A DNA stretch of 64,000 bases, from contig SSFA01000008.1 of NCBI GenBank assembly GCA_008015155.1, positions 310,001 to 374,000 on the forward strand, written 5' to 3'. The notes under the pieces were generated by a model. That model was not told the DNA's origin and searched no databases. It was given only the letters and a program-made list of their open reading frames with translations. This document shows positions 8,304 to 16,563 of this stretch, one piece after another. The position numbers were made by a program, and so were the translations under genes. The DNA comes from Thiothrix sp. Lineage in GTDB: Bacteria > Pseudomonadota > Gammaproteobacteria > Thiotrichales > Thiotrichaceae. Each line of letters starts with the position of its first letter. Positions within the stretch are counted from its first letter, which is position 1.

Positions 8304-10061
8304 TTAGTTAGTTAGTGCTGTAGTTGCTGGATTTGACAGATTTAACCACCCTCGATTGACTAATGTCGTTTTATCAGCAATGCCAGCAGTGCTAGGAGCA
8401 GCATTAGTTCCAAACCGTAAATCTAGTCGTCGATTTGATGTATTAGTAGCAACCAATGTCGATAAAATATTATCGACCGCGCTTTGACTTAAGCCAAGTG
8501 CACCAAGATATATTATTGATAAATTAGGCTTTGATGCAAGTCCAGCCCCAGTTACAGCAGAACTAGAAGTATTGTAAAGATTTAATATTGTTAGATTCGG
8601 TTTATTAGCAAGTCCTGCATTAGTAATGCTGCTAAGCGTACTTGCAATACTAAGATTGTAAATTACTGTTTTGTCAAGTAATCCAGCATCGGTAATACTA
8701 CTAGCAGTATTACTTAAGCTTAATGTAGAAAGGAGTGTTTTGCCTTGCAGCCCTGCATCAGTAATAATACTAGCCGTATTATTTAAATATAAATTAACTA
8801 TTGAATTTTTATTAAGCAGCCCTGCATCAGTAATAATACTAGCCGTATTGTCTAAATATAAATTAACTAATGCTGCTTTCCCATATAACCCTACATCAGT
8901 AATAGTACTGCTTGTACTACCTAAATAAATGCTAGTTAAATAGTTTTTTCCAGCTAATCCAATATCAGTAATTAGCGTGCCAACTGTGCTGCTCAGTATA
9001 ATTTCTTGAATATCATTTTTACCGATCAACCCTGTATCAGTAATGATGCTAGATGTAAATGATAAATAAATACGCTTTAGTTTGCTCAGAGCAGAAATAC
9101 TTGAGTCTGTAAACTTAACAGCAGCTTGATTAGCTACATCAATTCGCGTAATCGCAGCGCAACTCGCATAACTAACGACAATTGCCCCCGTATAATTTGC
9201 AGCATACGGATGGACGGCTTGAGTATTACTATTATGCGTAGTAGTAGTTCCATCACCCCAGTTGACAGTATAAGGGCTGCCATCACTTGTTGTGATATTC
9301 TGAATCGTAATAGACCCAGCGTTTACTGCTTCAAACGAAAAGCTAGATGTACCGCTTGGAATCTGTCCTGTCACTGTTGCTGTTGCGCTACCGGACGAAC
9401 AGCTTGTTTGATAAGCAAATGACCATGAGCCACCACAAGCTGAAGCGGTTGGCGTAACATTAAACGTGCCGTTATTATTATTAACAACTGTCGCGTTACT
9501 CGGCGTGCCAACGATTGAGTATGTTTTTGTTTCTCCAGCGCATAGCGTGTCGTTTGCAGCTACGTCAACAACAGTCATTGCGCCAACAGCACTACCCGCC
9601 ACTACATCATCTTTTAAGCAGGGCAGCAATGCCCGCTTAGTGACTTCAACTTCATAGTTTCCACCGACGATCACTAGATCATTAGTGTACTCAGCAAAAT
9701 AATCTAAACTGTATGATTTAGATTCACCCGAATGAACAGTACCACCATTGACCGTGATCGACGTACCAGCAGCACTGGTATTGCGCACTAATACTTTTAT
9801 AAACGGTGCTTTAATCGTATTAGTACCAGACATGACTAGCGTTTGTGCAGTTGAAACCTTGTCAATCTGACTAGGATCTAGCTCTTTATAGTCATTGATC
9901 GCCAAAGTAATATCAGTTCCCTGCACTAGCACGCCACCGTAATCATGGATGATGGTGGCCTTGGTAATTACCTCAGCAGTCCCACAACCCGTCTTGCATA
10001 GACGAACTAGCACTGGATAGCAGCCAATAGCATATAGCCTATCTATTTCTTTGCAGCTCAT
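8304..10061 (-). CDS. Large repeat-containing phage adhesin / fibre protein (PKD-like + LRR-like solenoid)
   Basis: A 585-residue protein; the ATG at 10061 has GGGA 8 bases upstream, while the longer ORF starts at a GTG. After an N-terminal virion-attachment-like part, residues about 170-230 are Cys/Gly/Thr rich. Residues about 250-310 look like a PKD domain (VNWGDGTTTTH and HPYAANY). Residues about 340-520 consist of eight 23-residue repeats of the form ITDAGLxxKxxIxNLYLxNTAS, a BspA/LRR-like solenoid. Such solenoids bind surfaces; here it probably recognises the host. It is encoded in the late operon between head and tail genes. Confidence 0.65.
   Translation of the reverse strand: MSCKEIDRLYAIGCYPVLVRLCKTGCGTAEVITKATIIHDYGGVLVQGTDITLAINDYKELDPSQIDKVSTAQTLVMSGTNTIKAPFIKVLVRNTSAAGTSITVNGGTVHSGESKSYSLDYFAEYTNDLVIVGGNYEVEVTKRALLPCLKDDVVAGSAVGAMTVVDVAANDTLCAGETKTYSIVGTPSNATVVNNNNGTFNVTPTASACGGSWSFAYQTSCSSGSATATVTGQIPSGTSSFSFEAVNAGSITIQNITTSDGSPYTVNWGDGTTTTHNSNTQAVHPYAANYTGAIVVSYASCAAITRIDVANQAAVKFTDSSISALSKLKRIYLSFTSSIITDTGLIGKNDIQEIILSSTVGTLITDIGLAGKNYLTSIYLGSTSSTITDVGLYGKAALVNLYLDNTASIITDAGLLNKNSIVNLYLNNTASIITDAGLQGKTLLSTLSLSNTASSITDAGLLDKTVIYNLSIASTLSSITNAGLANKPNLTILNLYNTSSSAVTGAGLASKPNLSIIYLGALGLSQSAVDNILSTLVATNTSNRRLDLRFGTNAAPSTAGIADKTTLVNRGWLNLSNPATTALTN
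8494..9044 (-). repeat. Eight tandem 69-bp (23-codon) repeats within the adhesin gene
   Basis: The coding sequence repeats with a 69-base period eight times (8 x 69 = 552). Units 3-5 are most alike at DNA level (shared cagtaataatactagccgta). The outer units are more diverged and the seventh has one extra residue. Copy number could change by recombination. Confidence 0.75.
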
Positions 10062-10085
10062 TGATTTTCCCACATTAGTGTTATC

Positions 10086-10113
10086 AAAAAAGAGTGCTAA
10101 ACCAGCACTCTTT
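10086..10113 (-). terminator. Rho-independent terminator
   Basis: On the minus strand AAAGAGTGCT, loop GGTTT, AGCACTCTTTTTT: a 10-bp stem with a T6 run just after the gene at 10125-10907. It separates it from the adhesin gene. Confidence 0.8.
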
Positions 10114-10124
10114 AATTGAAATTA

Positions 10125-10907
10125 TTAACAGCAGTTATCATCAACCCAGTATTGACCTGCTGCTGGCCCTACCGTGACCTCAGTATTATCAGACTGCTTA
10201 TAGTATTTTGTAGAGACTGGAATACCAGTAGATACATCTTGCTCAATCACGCGGTATAGTTTTGTTGTCTCTGTACCGGCAGGAATTGGAGCTGGTGCGT
10301 CGGCTGCACGAATTTTTGCGCAGAACAATTTAGGCTCACCAAAAATAGTCCCTGCTACGCAATGAGAACCCCATACTTCAGAACCAGATAGGGTGTGTGG
10401 TGCAGAGGTGGCGACTACAATAACCGTGCTTGAAATAGCAGTTGCATCACCCGCACGAATCCACTCACGCTTTTCGATGCTAACTCCATTATCACAACCC
10501 GGTGTTTGTACCAAGGTAAAATCACTATCTTCTTCAAGCACTAAAGATGTATTAGCCGGTGGCGTATACGGCGCTGAGGTACTGAGGTTGGTATAAACTA
10601 AAGTGCCGTCTGGCTTAGTTTCTAATTGAACGACCACACCAGTAGGCTGCTTAGTGGTTGAATCAACTTCCTCCAGCAAAACAAAGCGAGAAGATGCATT
10701 GATTTGAGATTCATACAGTGAACAATCAACACGAGTTTGCGTGGTATAAGCACTTTCTAGGGCCGCGCTAACTGTAGCATCAGCTTCTTTTCCATCTAAG
10801 CCAAACCACTTTGGAGCGCCTTCTTCTTGGATGCGCTTATAATAACCATCGGGTACACCTGCCATACCCGAAAAACTAAGACACATCACGCAATTACGAC
10901 AAGCCAT
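10125..10907 (-). CDS. Phage structural protein, unknown, Cys at both ends
   Basis: A 260-residue protein starting MACRNCVMC and ending DNCC, with a Thr/Val-rich middle. The start has a good SD (AGGAG) a few bases upstream. It is followed by a strong terminator, as for an abundant virion protein. It lies between the portal-proximal gene and the adhesin. No family recognised. Confidence 0.55.
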   Translation of the reverse strand: MACRNCVMCLSFSGMAGVPDGYYKRIQEEGAPKWFGLDGKEADATVSAALESAYTTQTRVDCSLYESQINASSRFVLLEEVDSTTKQPTGVVVQLETKPDGTLVYTNLSTSAPYTPPANTSLVLEEDSDFTLVQTPGCDNGVSIEKREWIRAGDATAISSTVIVVATSAPHTLSGSEVWGSHCVAGTIFGEPKLFCAKIRAADAPAPIPAGTETTKLYRVIEQDVSTGIPVSTKYYKQSDNTEVTVGPAAGQYWVDDNCC

Positions 10908-10921
10908 TGAAAAACTCCTAA

Positions 10922-11347
10922 TTATGAACCGAACTCAATAAGAGTGTGCGCTGGCTTATCTAGCGAACTGCCATCCAACTCTTTAAACCATTCGGTATTT
11001 TTTAAATCTAAATTGGTTACTTTGACCCAGCCCGCAAAATACAAATCATCTAAATTATTTCTGAATGAGGCAGGCACCAAATCAATACGCTGATCTAGCT
11101 CTGTTACTTCAAAAATAGGATCTTTAGATGATGCACAGTTAATTGGTGCTGGCCATATGATTCGATATTCACCCGCAAATGGAATTATCACGCATAAGTT
11201 GCTACGGGCATTGACCTGCAGAACCTTTCCATCAATAGCAAGATTGGCGTAACCATCTTCCATTTTTCGCTGAATTTGGTAGAAGCCATCTCCTGCAGTA
11301 ATGCAGACCTGCGCTTTTTTATCTACCTTAAAAAGAAACTCACCCAT
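10922..11347 (-). CDS. Phage protein next to portal, unknown
   Basis: A 141-residue protein. The ATG at 11347 was chosen because AAGGA lies 8 bases upstream and the start overlaps the portal stop by 8 bases; the longer ORF extends into the portal gene. The sequence is mixed alpha/beta, with KAQVCITAGDG near the N-terminus. It could be a head-completion protein by position, but no motif supports this. Confidence 0.5.
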   Translation of the reverse strand: MGEFLFKVDKKAQVCITAGDGFYQIQRKMEDGYANLAIDGKVLQVNARSNLCVIIPFAGEYRIIWPAPINCASSKDPIFEVTELDQRIDLVPASFRNNLDDLYFAGWVKVTNLDLKNTEWFKELDGSSLDKPAHTLIEFGS

Positions 11348-13295
11348 TTTGCTGTCCTTGGGAAACTGCTGGTTGTTGTGGTGATTGTAACTGACTAACT
11401 GCATTCCCAATTTCTAGCTGGCTTTTATGGAAATCCATATTGTCCATGCCAGCCTCTAGCATGAATCGGTTTACCAGTGAGGTAATTACGGATTGATCGA
11501 CTGTACCGGAGTTAACAAACGGGGCTAGGTATTGCAGTAATTCTTGAATTTTTCCAATCACAAGGGATTTAGTGACAATACCCTCGAGCCCACGGACATA
11601 GACCTCTGCATCGACCTTTACAAAATCCTCGTCCCACTCATCCATAACCCAATCAACAATGTCTTGAATGGCCGGAGCAATGACCCCAATCCCTACGCGA
11701 TACACTCGGCTCTTAATCGTTTTCATAGCCGAGTCGATCATTAAGGTCAGTGAAGCGGTAGAGCGTAGAGCGGAAGGCAATCCCGATGCTTGGCCCAGTG
11801 CATACTTAGGAATACCTGACTCAATATCTGCGCGGGTGTCAAGGTATTCCATAAAGGTCAGAATCTGATTGGTATAGTTGGGAAAGTTAAGCATATCAAC
11901 AGGTTTACCCGTTGATCCCAGTGCTGCAATGAAGTCATACTGATTATCAGGAAGAATGACTTCTTCCTCTTCCAGTGAGTCGTAATCAATCATTTCACGA
12001 TTCACAAAAACAGAAGGATTCGTGGACTTACCCATATTGCGTAGTAAATGGATAAATCCCCGGCGAGAGGCTGCATTGACGACCGCTAGATTTTCAGGAA
12101 GTGAGTTACCACAGAACTCTGAGGGCACTGGCTCATAGACCTCCTTCCAAAAAGGGCGGACATAATCAGCATCATGCAACCATTTCCCTAAGATATAGTG
12201 ATCGGCTAGATAAACTTCTAGCTGATACTGCTTACTGGTGTCTAAATTTTTAAATTCTTTTTTATAGTCGGCTAGGTATTCACCCGAGATCAGCACAAAC
12301 ATCCTGAAAACATCAATAGTTTCATTAGGCCGACTTGACCACCGGGTACGATCTTCTGTTTTTTCTTGGACTAATAACCATTCTCTTGGCGTAATTTCCT
12401 TATCCGCTAGCAGCGCCTTAATTGCTTCCTTATCAAAACCTTCACGCTTTGAAAGTGCCTCAATATCAAACCGACGCATCGCCTTACGCACGGCAATACC
12501 CATCCCATTTTGGGTATCAGTGGAATCACTCGTCCAAAAAAAGTCATAGGGTGAAATCCTGGCAAGCGAAGGGATCAATTTTCTTTTTTTGACCAGCTTG
12601 TCTTTTTCCCAAGTACGCTTATTGATTGAGCGTAAAAAGTTTCCTTCTAAAACAGCAAAAGGGTAGACGCAATAATCATGTAAAAAGTCTTTTAACTCAT
12701 TCAGGGACTTGGTTTCTTGTAAGAAATCTTTAACTAATAGTGATAATTCCTTAGCCCCTTTGATGGCTTCCTGAGTTTCATACTCACGAGCCACCCCTTT
12801 CATAGAAAGCACAATCTCGCGTAACTCTTTTTCATCTGGACGGAGTTTGGCATTACGCTTTTCAGCTAATGAAAGAGCCTGATCCGGTGAAACCTTTACC
12901 CCAATTTGCGCATACTCACCGATCACTTGTTGAATCGCTGAAGTAGCGCGCTGCTCAGCAATCATTTTGACAGTCGCCATGATTGCCTTAGCTGCTTTTT
13001 CCTTAGTTTTAGCAGAAAGATCAGGGCGAGCCGTGGGTTCAATACGGAATAAATCATCAAACGCATTGATTATCATGTCGATGAGCCATGAATAAAGATC
13101 ATCTACTTTGCGCGGAATGACGGTAAGTCCAGCCTTACCTAATTCTTTCTCGAATTGTTCAGGCTGTGTGCAGCCAGTTAGCCCACGTTTGGATACAATC
13201 TTGCACCACTCTAAACGGTCGGTGACCGTTGAGTTTTTGTGGGCAATCATGTCAGTGACAAGGATAGTCTTTAGGTAGTTGGCAAGATCAGTCAT
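11340..13295 (-). CDS. Phage portal protein
   Basis: A 651-residue protein following the large terminase, the canonical place for the portal. It is mostly helical with a long N-terminal helical part. The central region (residues about 245-330) has the SPYDFFWTSD-type wing/stem segment, and the C-terminal part (about 430-600) includes GQASGLPSALRSTASL, similar to the GLPS..RTA.G segment of podovirus/siphovirus portals. It ends in a Gln-rich tail. The protein forms the dodecameric DNA channel at one capsid vertex. Confidence 0.75.
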   Translation of the reverse strand: MTDLANYLKTILVTDMIAHKNSTVTDRLEWCKIVSKRGLTGCTQPEQFEKELGKAGLTVIPRKVDDLYSWLIDMIINAFDDLFRIEPTARPDLSAKTKEKAAKAIMATVKMIAEQRATSAIQQVIGEYAQIGVKVSPDQALSLAEKRNAKLRPDEKELREIVLSMKGVAREYETQEAIKGAKELSLLVKDFLQETKSLNELKDFLHDYCVYPFAVLEGNFLRSINKRTWEKDKLVKKRKLIPSLARISPYDFFWTSDSTDTQNGMGIAVRKAMRRFDIEALSKREGFDKEAIKALLADKEITPREWLLVQEKTEDRTRWSSRPNETIDVFRMFVLISGEYLADYKKEFKNLDTSKQYQLEVYLADHYILGKWLHDADYVRPFWKEVYEPVPSEFCGNSLPENLAVVNAASRRGFIHLLRNMGKSTNPSVFVNREMIDYDSLEEEEVILPDNQYDFIAALGSTGKPVDMLNFPNYTNQILTFMEYLDTRADIESGIPKYALGQASGLPSALRSTASLTLMIDSAMKTIKSRVYRVGIGVIAPAIQDIVDWVMDEWDEDFVKVDAEVYVRGLEGIVTKSLVIGKIQELLQYLAPFVNSGTVDQSVITSLVNRFMLEAGMDNMDFHKSQLEIGNAVSQLQSPQQPAVSQGQQNG

Positions 13296-13385
13296 ACCAG
13301 CATTGTGGCATGACAGTTTATTCTCAAAGGGTTATGGTATTTTATGGATAGAAGGCATACTACTAGGCTATAAGATATATCCTAT

Positions 13386-13640
13386 TCATCTAATCCGGCC
13401 AAACGCCAGCACCTGATTAGCTGCCATCCACTCCATAATAAACTCGTCTGACTCACCAGATTCAACGACAAAATGCTCTACATAATCAAATCCATCTTTG
13501 GTTACTATAAACCGTGTCAACGGCTTAGCTGGATCAACAAAATACGTGCTTGTTGATTTAATGCCTTGCTTGTCAAACCACCGAAGTAAGACCACTTTAT
13601 TTTTATGAATGCGCCGAAGTTTTGGGTCTGGATTAGACAT
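13386..13640 (-). CDS. Small phage protein between terminase and portal
   Basis: An 84-residue protein. It overlaps the end of the large terminase by 8 bases and precedes the portal by 90 bases. The sequence is mixed and basic at the N-terminus. No family recognised. No small-terminase gene was recognised elsewhere in the window; this one is too short and in an unusual place to be called as such. Confidence 0.5.
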   Translation of the reverse strand: MSNPDPKLRRIHKNKVVLLRWFDKQGIKSTSTYFVDPAKPLTRFIVTKDGFDYVEHFVVESGESDEFIMEWMAANQVLAFGRIR

Positions 13641-15189
13641 AACTGTACTCCTTCTTTTTGCGCGGCCCTGATGCTTTGCGTTTCGGTGTGGCTTTAATTA
13701 ATCGGGATATGACAAACTCACCCGCATTCGCCGGATGTGAATGCTCGCTATTTTGATTAGGCTCTTCACTAAATGACCCCGTTGAACGGATAAGCGGGTA
13801 GTGAAAACCACCGACCATTGCATCAATAAACCGATTACAGCGCGGTGATACTAACAACTGGTCAGAGGCAATGGCGGTATCCACTACATCCCGCATCGGT
13901 GTCGTGAATTTAAAAGGGCTTTTCTCTACGGTTAAGCCTTCATTTGTTAAAACCTCGATTTGCTTCCTGCCTTCACCCCCTTCTCCATTCCAAAACGCCT
14001 GATCCGCCACAAAAATTACCGTATGCAAAGGCAGATGCAGGTTAAGGTAGGGATTCACATCATCTTTGAGAGCAGCTTTAATTGACTTTGCATCAGCCCC
14101 CACATTCACAATCTCATCAATAATCAATACCCGACCGCTATGATCCTGTTGAGCAAAAATCCACGCATTATTAAACCCGTTGTCCACGCCCACATACACA
14201 GGCCGACCGGGGATATACTTTAACTCTTGTAGCGCCACATGCCGCGTGCGTGAGAATTTTGGATACACCGGCTTGCCATTAATGTAATCGCCCCAACTGG
14301 CAAGAATATCTTGCTGAATAAGCGCATCATCACCCATCGACTCTAATAAAATATCCTCCCAATACGACCAGCCGTTATGCTTAATGTAGTGAAGTGCTTC
14401 AGGGTTGCGCATGAAAACACCTTCTTCACCATGATAGCGCCCCTCAACCCCTTGGATACTGCCATCTAATCGTGATCCCGGCATCCAAATATGGGTGGGT
14501 GGTTGCTCGTAGAGTGTTCTTCGCCTGACTCCTACTGCATTAGCTTTATTATCATCTACTAAATACTTTTTGAGCCAATGGGTTGAATTCGTATAGTTGA
14601 AGTCGAGCGTTAATTGCTTACCTCTTGCCACCTGACCATTAGGCAACTGATAGGCAATCATCGGGTTATTTTCAAAATCATCTAACTCATCTGCATTAGC
14701 CGGTGCAGGGTAACGCCCTAACCGCTTAAAAACCTCTTTAATGATAATTCCACTATCTAGCTCTTGTGCTTCGATAATAGCGCCATCCGTAAACGCCAAT
14801 GACCTGATCTTCTGTGCATCTGCTACTGTCTCAAAGGCATACAACCATAAATCACATTCCACCTTGCCAAGCTTATCTTTAAAGTAAATCTTTCCATAAA
14901 GAGGTGACTTGCGCCCACTCAAGTCAAACGCTGCCCCAGCAATCTTCTCAAAAGCAGGTACGACTGATTGCTCTAAGTCACCGTAGCGTTTACGCACAAT
15001 AATAAAGCTAGAACGCCGTACCCCATCTGGGCATGGGACAATATGTGTGGCTTTGAATAAAATACGCAATGCCTGCAGGAATGTTTTCCCCGTGCCAATC
15101 GCGCCACCAATTGCCATCACACGACTAGAAAAATCCAAGAAGAAAGCCTTTGATACCGGTGGAAGACTTGCAAACTTTATTGTGTTCAT
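13633..15189 (-). CDS. terL: Terminase large subunit
   Basis: A 518-residue DNA-packaging motor. Walker A is GGAIGTGKT at residues 28-36. A Walker-B-like segment and nearby acidic residues follow around 130-145 (FTDGAIIEAQE). The C-terminal half has the RNase-H-like nuclease acidic cluster starting GVDNGFNN near residue 327, with VFVADQAF around 395. It would cut concatemers and push DNA through the adjacent portal. Its start overlaps the Hint-like gene by 4 bases (ATGA). Confidence 0.85.
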   Translation of the reverse strand: MNTIKFASLPPVSKAFFLDFSSRVMAIGGAIGTGKTFLQALRILFKATHIVPCPDGVRRSSFIIVRKRYGDLEQSVVPAFEKIAGAAFDLSGRKSPLYGKIYFKDKLGKVECDLWLYAFETVADAQKIRSLAFTDGAIIEAQELDSGIIIKEVFKRLGRYPAPANADELDDFENNPMIAYQLPNGQVARGKQLTLDFNYTNSTHWLKKYLVDDNKANAVGVRRRTLYEQPPTHIWMPGSRLDGSIQGVEGRYHGEEGVFMRNPEALHYIKHNGWSYWEDILLESMGDDALIQQDILASWGDYINGKPVYPKFSRTRHVALQELKYIPGRPVYVGVDNGFNNAWIFAQQDHSGRVLIIDEIVNVGADAKSIKAALKDDVNPYLNLHLPLHTVIFVADQAFWNGEGGEGRKQIEVLTNEGLTVEKSPFKFTTPMRDVVDTAIASDQLLVSPRCNRFIDAMVGGFHYPLIRSTGSFSEEPNQNSEHSHPANAGEFVISRLIKATPKRKASGPRKKKEYSYV

Positions 15190-16085
15190 AAAATGACAAT
15201 CTTCCTTTCATATCTCACTAAGGGATGCTTTACATCTATATCAAAAGCCTGACCTCTTTCTAAAACCACTGTACTGGCTCTGGTGATCTCAGGCTTGAAG
15301 GGTAAACGCCCACGCTTACTATGAAGATAGAGTTTCACTGCATTATTTACGACTGTTGCCGTCATCCCCGCAAAGAAACACGCGACCTGTAATAAATCCA
15401 ACGCCCGAGTTTGATAACAGCGAGCCAAGGTATTTTGCTTAGGTCGTTTCATCCCATCATGTCCACGCATGTTTGGAAATAGCAGCACTAATAAGGCGAT
15501 TGCTGCCATGTGGCACATCCGGTAACACTCTGCACGTTTCTCAGTACGTAAATAGGCTTGAGGGTAAACCAACCGATAGTCTAAATAGCGTCTAAAAATA
15601 GATAGATTTTTCTCTGGAATCGCGTGTAAACATTCACCATCTAAATGCTCTAGCGCAAAGTCTTGAATCGCTGAAACTGGATTGCACGCTGCCTGCTCTG
15701 GATAAGCGTGAGTTAAATGATGAAACCGTAAGCGGTTATCTTTGCGCTGACAGGCGCTATAAACATCCTCACCCGTTACTAACACCAATGGATTTAAAGG
15801 TGATGTTTTGTGAACAAAAAACTCATGATCGAGTGAAATAGAGTAACCTAAACAGTTACTACGAACAGTCACTAGCTCCACTTCACCTTTTTCTACTTTT
15901 TCTATTTTCTGCCAAGTGACTTTTTGATTACCCCCCATACAAGCAATCTCTTCCCCCACGACGGGGATACGCCAACCTGAAGGCGTTAATACTTCACCTT
16001 GGAACATACCTACATTCTTTTTTTGATGAGGCCCTTGAGTGAGAGAGATTGTAGACCTTATATGTAGCTCATGAACCCCGTGCAA
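15186..16085 (-). CDS. Hint/intein-like phage protein upstream of terL
   Basis: A 299-residue ORF from a TTG (no in-frame ATG before residue 27; GGGAG about 12 bases upstream). Residues 27-95 fit intein blocks A and B: GEVLTPSGW, then a GEEIACMGG turn, then ISLDHEFFVH. Residues about 210-245 (TRALDLLQVACFFAGMTA) resemble the homing-endonuclease part of inteins. The C-terminus (FDIDVKHPLVRYERKIVIL) resembles block F but lacks the final His-Asn. The position of Cys1 is not a Cys. Splicing is therefore not expected; it may be a domesticated intein or homing remnant. It is the first late gene and is coupled to terL. Confidence 0.5.
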   Translation of the reverse strand: MHGVHELHIRSTISLTQGPHQKKNVGMFQGEVLTPSGWRIPVVGEEIACMGGNQKVTWQKIEKVEKGEVELVTVRSNCLGYSISLDHEFFVHKTSPLNPLVLVTGEDVYSACQRKDNRLRFHHLTHAYPEQAACNPVSAIQDFALEHLDGECLHAIPEKNLSIFRRYLDYRLVYPQAYLRTEKRAECYRMCHMAAIALLVLLFPNMRGHDGMKRPKQNTLARCYQTRALDLLQVACFFAGMTATVVNNAVKLYLHSKRGRLPFKPEITRASTVVLERGQAFDIDVKHPLVRYERKIVIL

Positions 16086-16563
16086 TCGTTTCCAATTCTC
16101 CCAAAGGGGTATTAACCAGAAATCAACATAAGTCTTTGATTATTATATATAAATAGCCAACTTCAATTAATAAAACATTATATTAAGTTAAAAATGGCTA
16201 ACATTTAATCAGTCTATTATTATTTAGTTAATGATCGTTTAAATCTATCTCTACAAAAACAATTTTATCACACCACTTAATAAAAACCCCAACGGCCTGC
16301 GCATGTACGTGTGCGCGTGCGTAGCCTGTGCGTCCACCTAGATGGATGCATGCTAATAGCTAGCGCGTGTTAACAAGCGCTTACCACTGCTTGCACACTG
16401 CTGTAAGCTACTTGTAAAAAAATATCATGGTTAACTATTTGATTTTATAAAAATAAAAAATATTTTAAATTAATACTTGACTTTTTGTATACTCATAAAG
16501 TAAGCTTTAAAACATCAAGCAACACATAACGCCCCCTTAGTGGGGCTTAACGGAGAAAAACTA
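16086..16563. promoter_or_regulatory. Divergent control region between late (minus) and methyltransferase (plus) operons
   Basis: A 478-bp, AT-rich gap holding no convincing gene. It must contain promoters for both directions. A possible plus-strand -10 is TATACT (16488-16493). An uninterrupted purine/pyrimidine alternation lies at 16298-16323. The segment next to 16085 stays open in the frame of the Hint-like gene for about 18 codons but has no standard start. Confidence 0.6.
16298..16323. other. 26-bp alternating purine-pyrimidine tract (Z-DNA prone)
   Basis: Every base from 16298 to 16323 alternates pyrimidine/purine (TGCGCATGTACGTGTGCGCG and on), inside an otherwise AT-rich divergent promoter region. 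Confidence 0.6.

Noticed and set aside
8671-8928. Plus-strand ORF with repeats (SSPASVIILAVLFKYKL)
   Set aside because: It is the reverse of the LRR-like adhesin repeat; repetition follows from the other strand.
13386-13640. Small terminase subunit
   Set aside because: Place after terL, short length and lack of an HTH make it unlikely; left as unknown.
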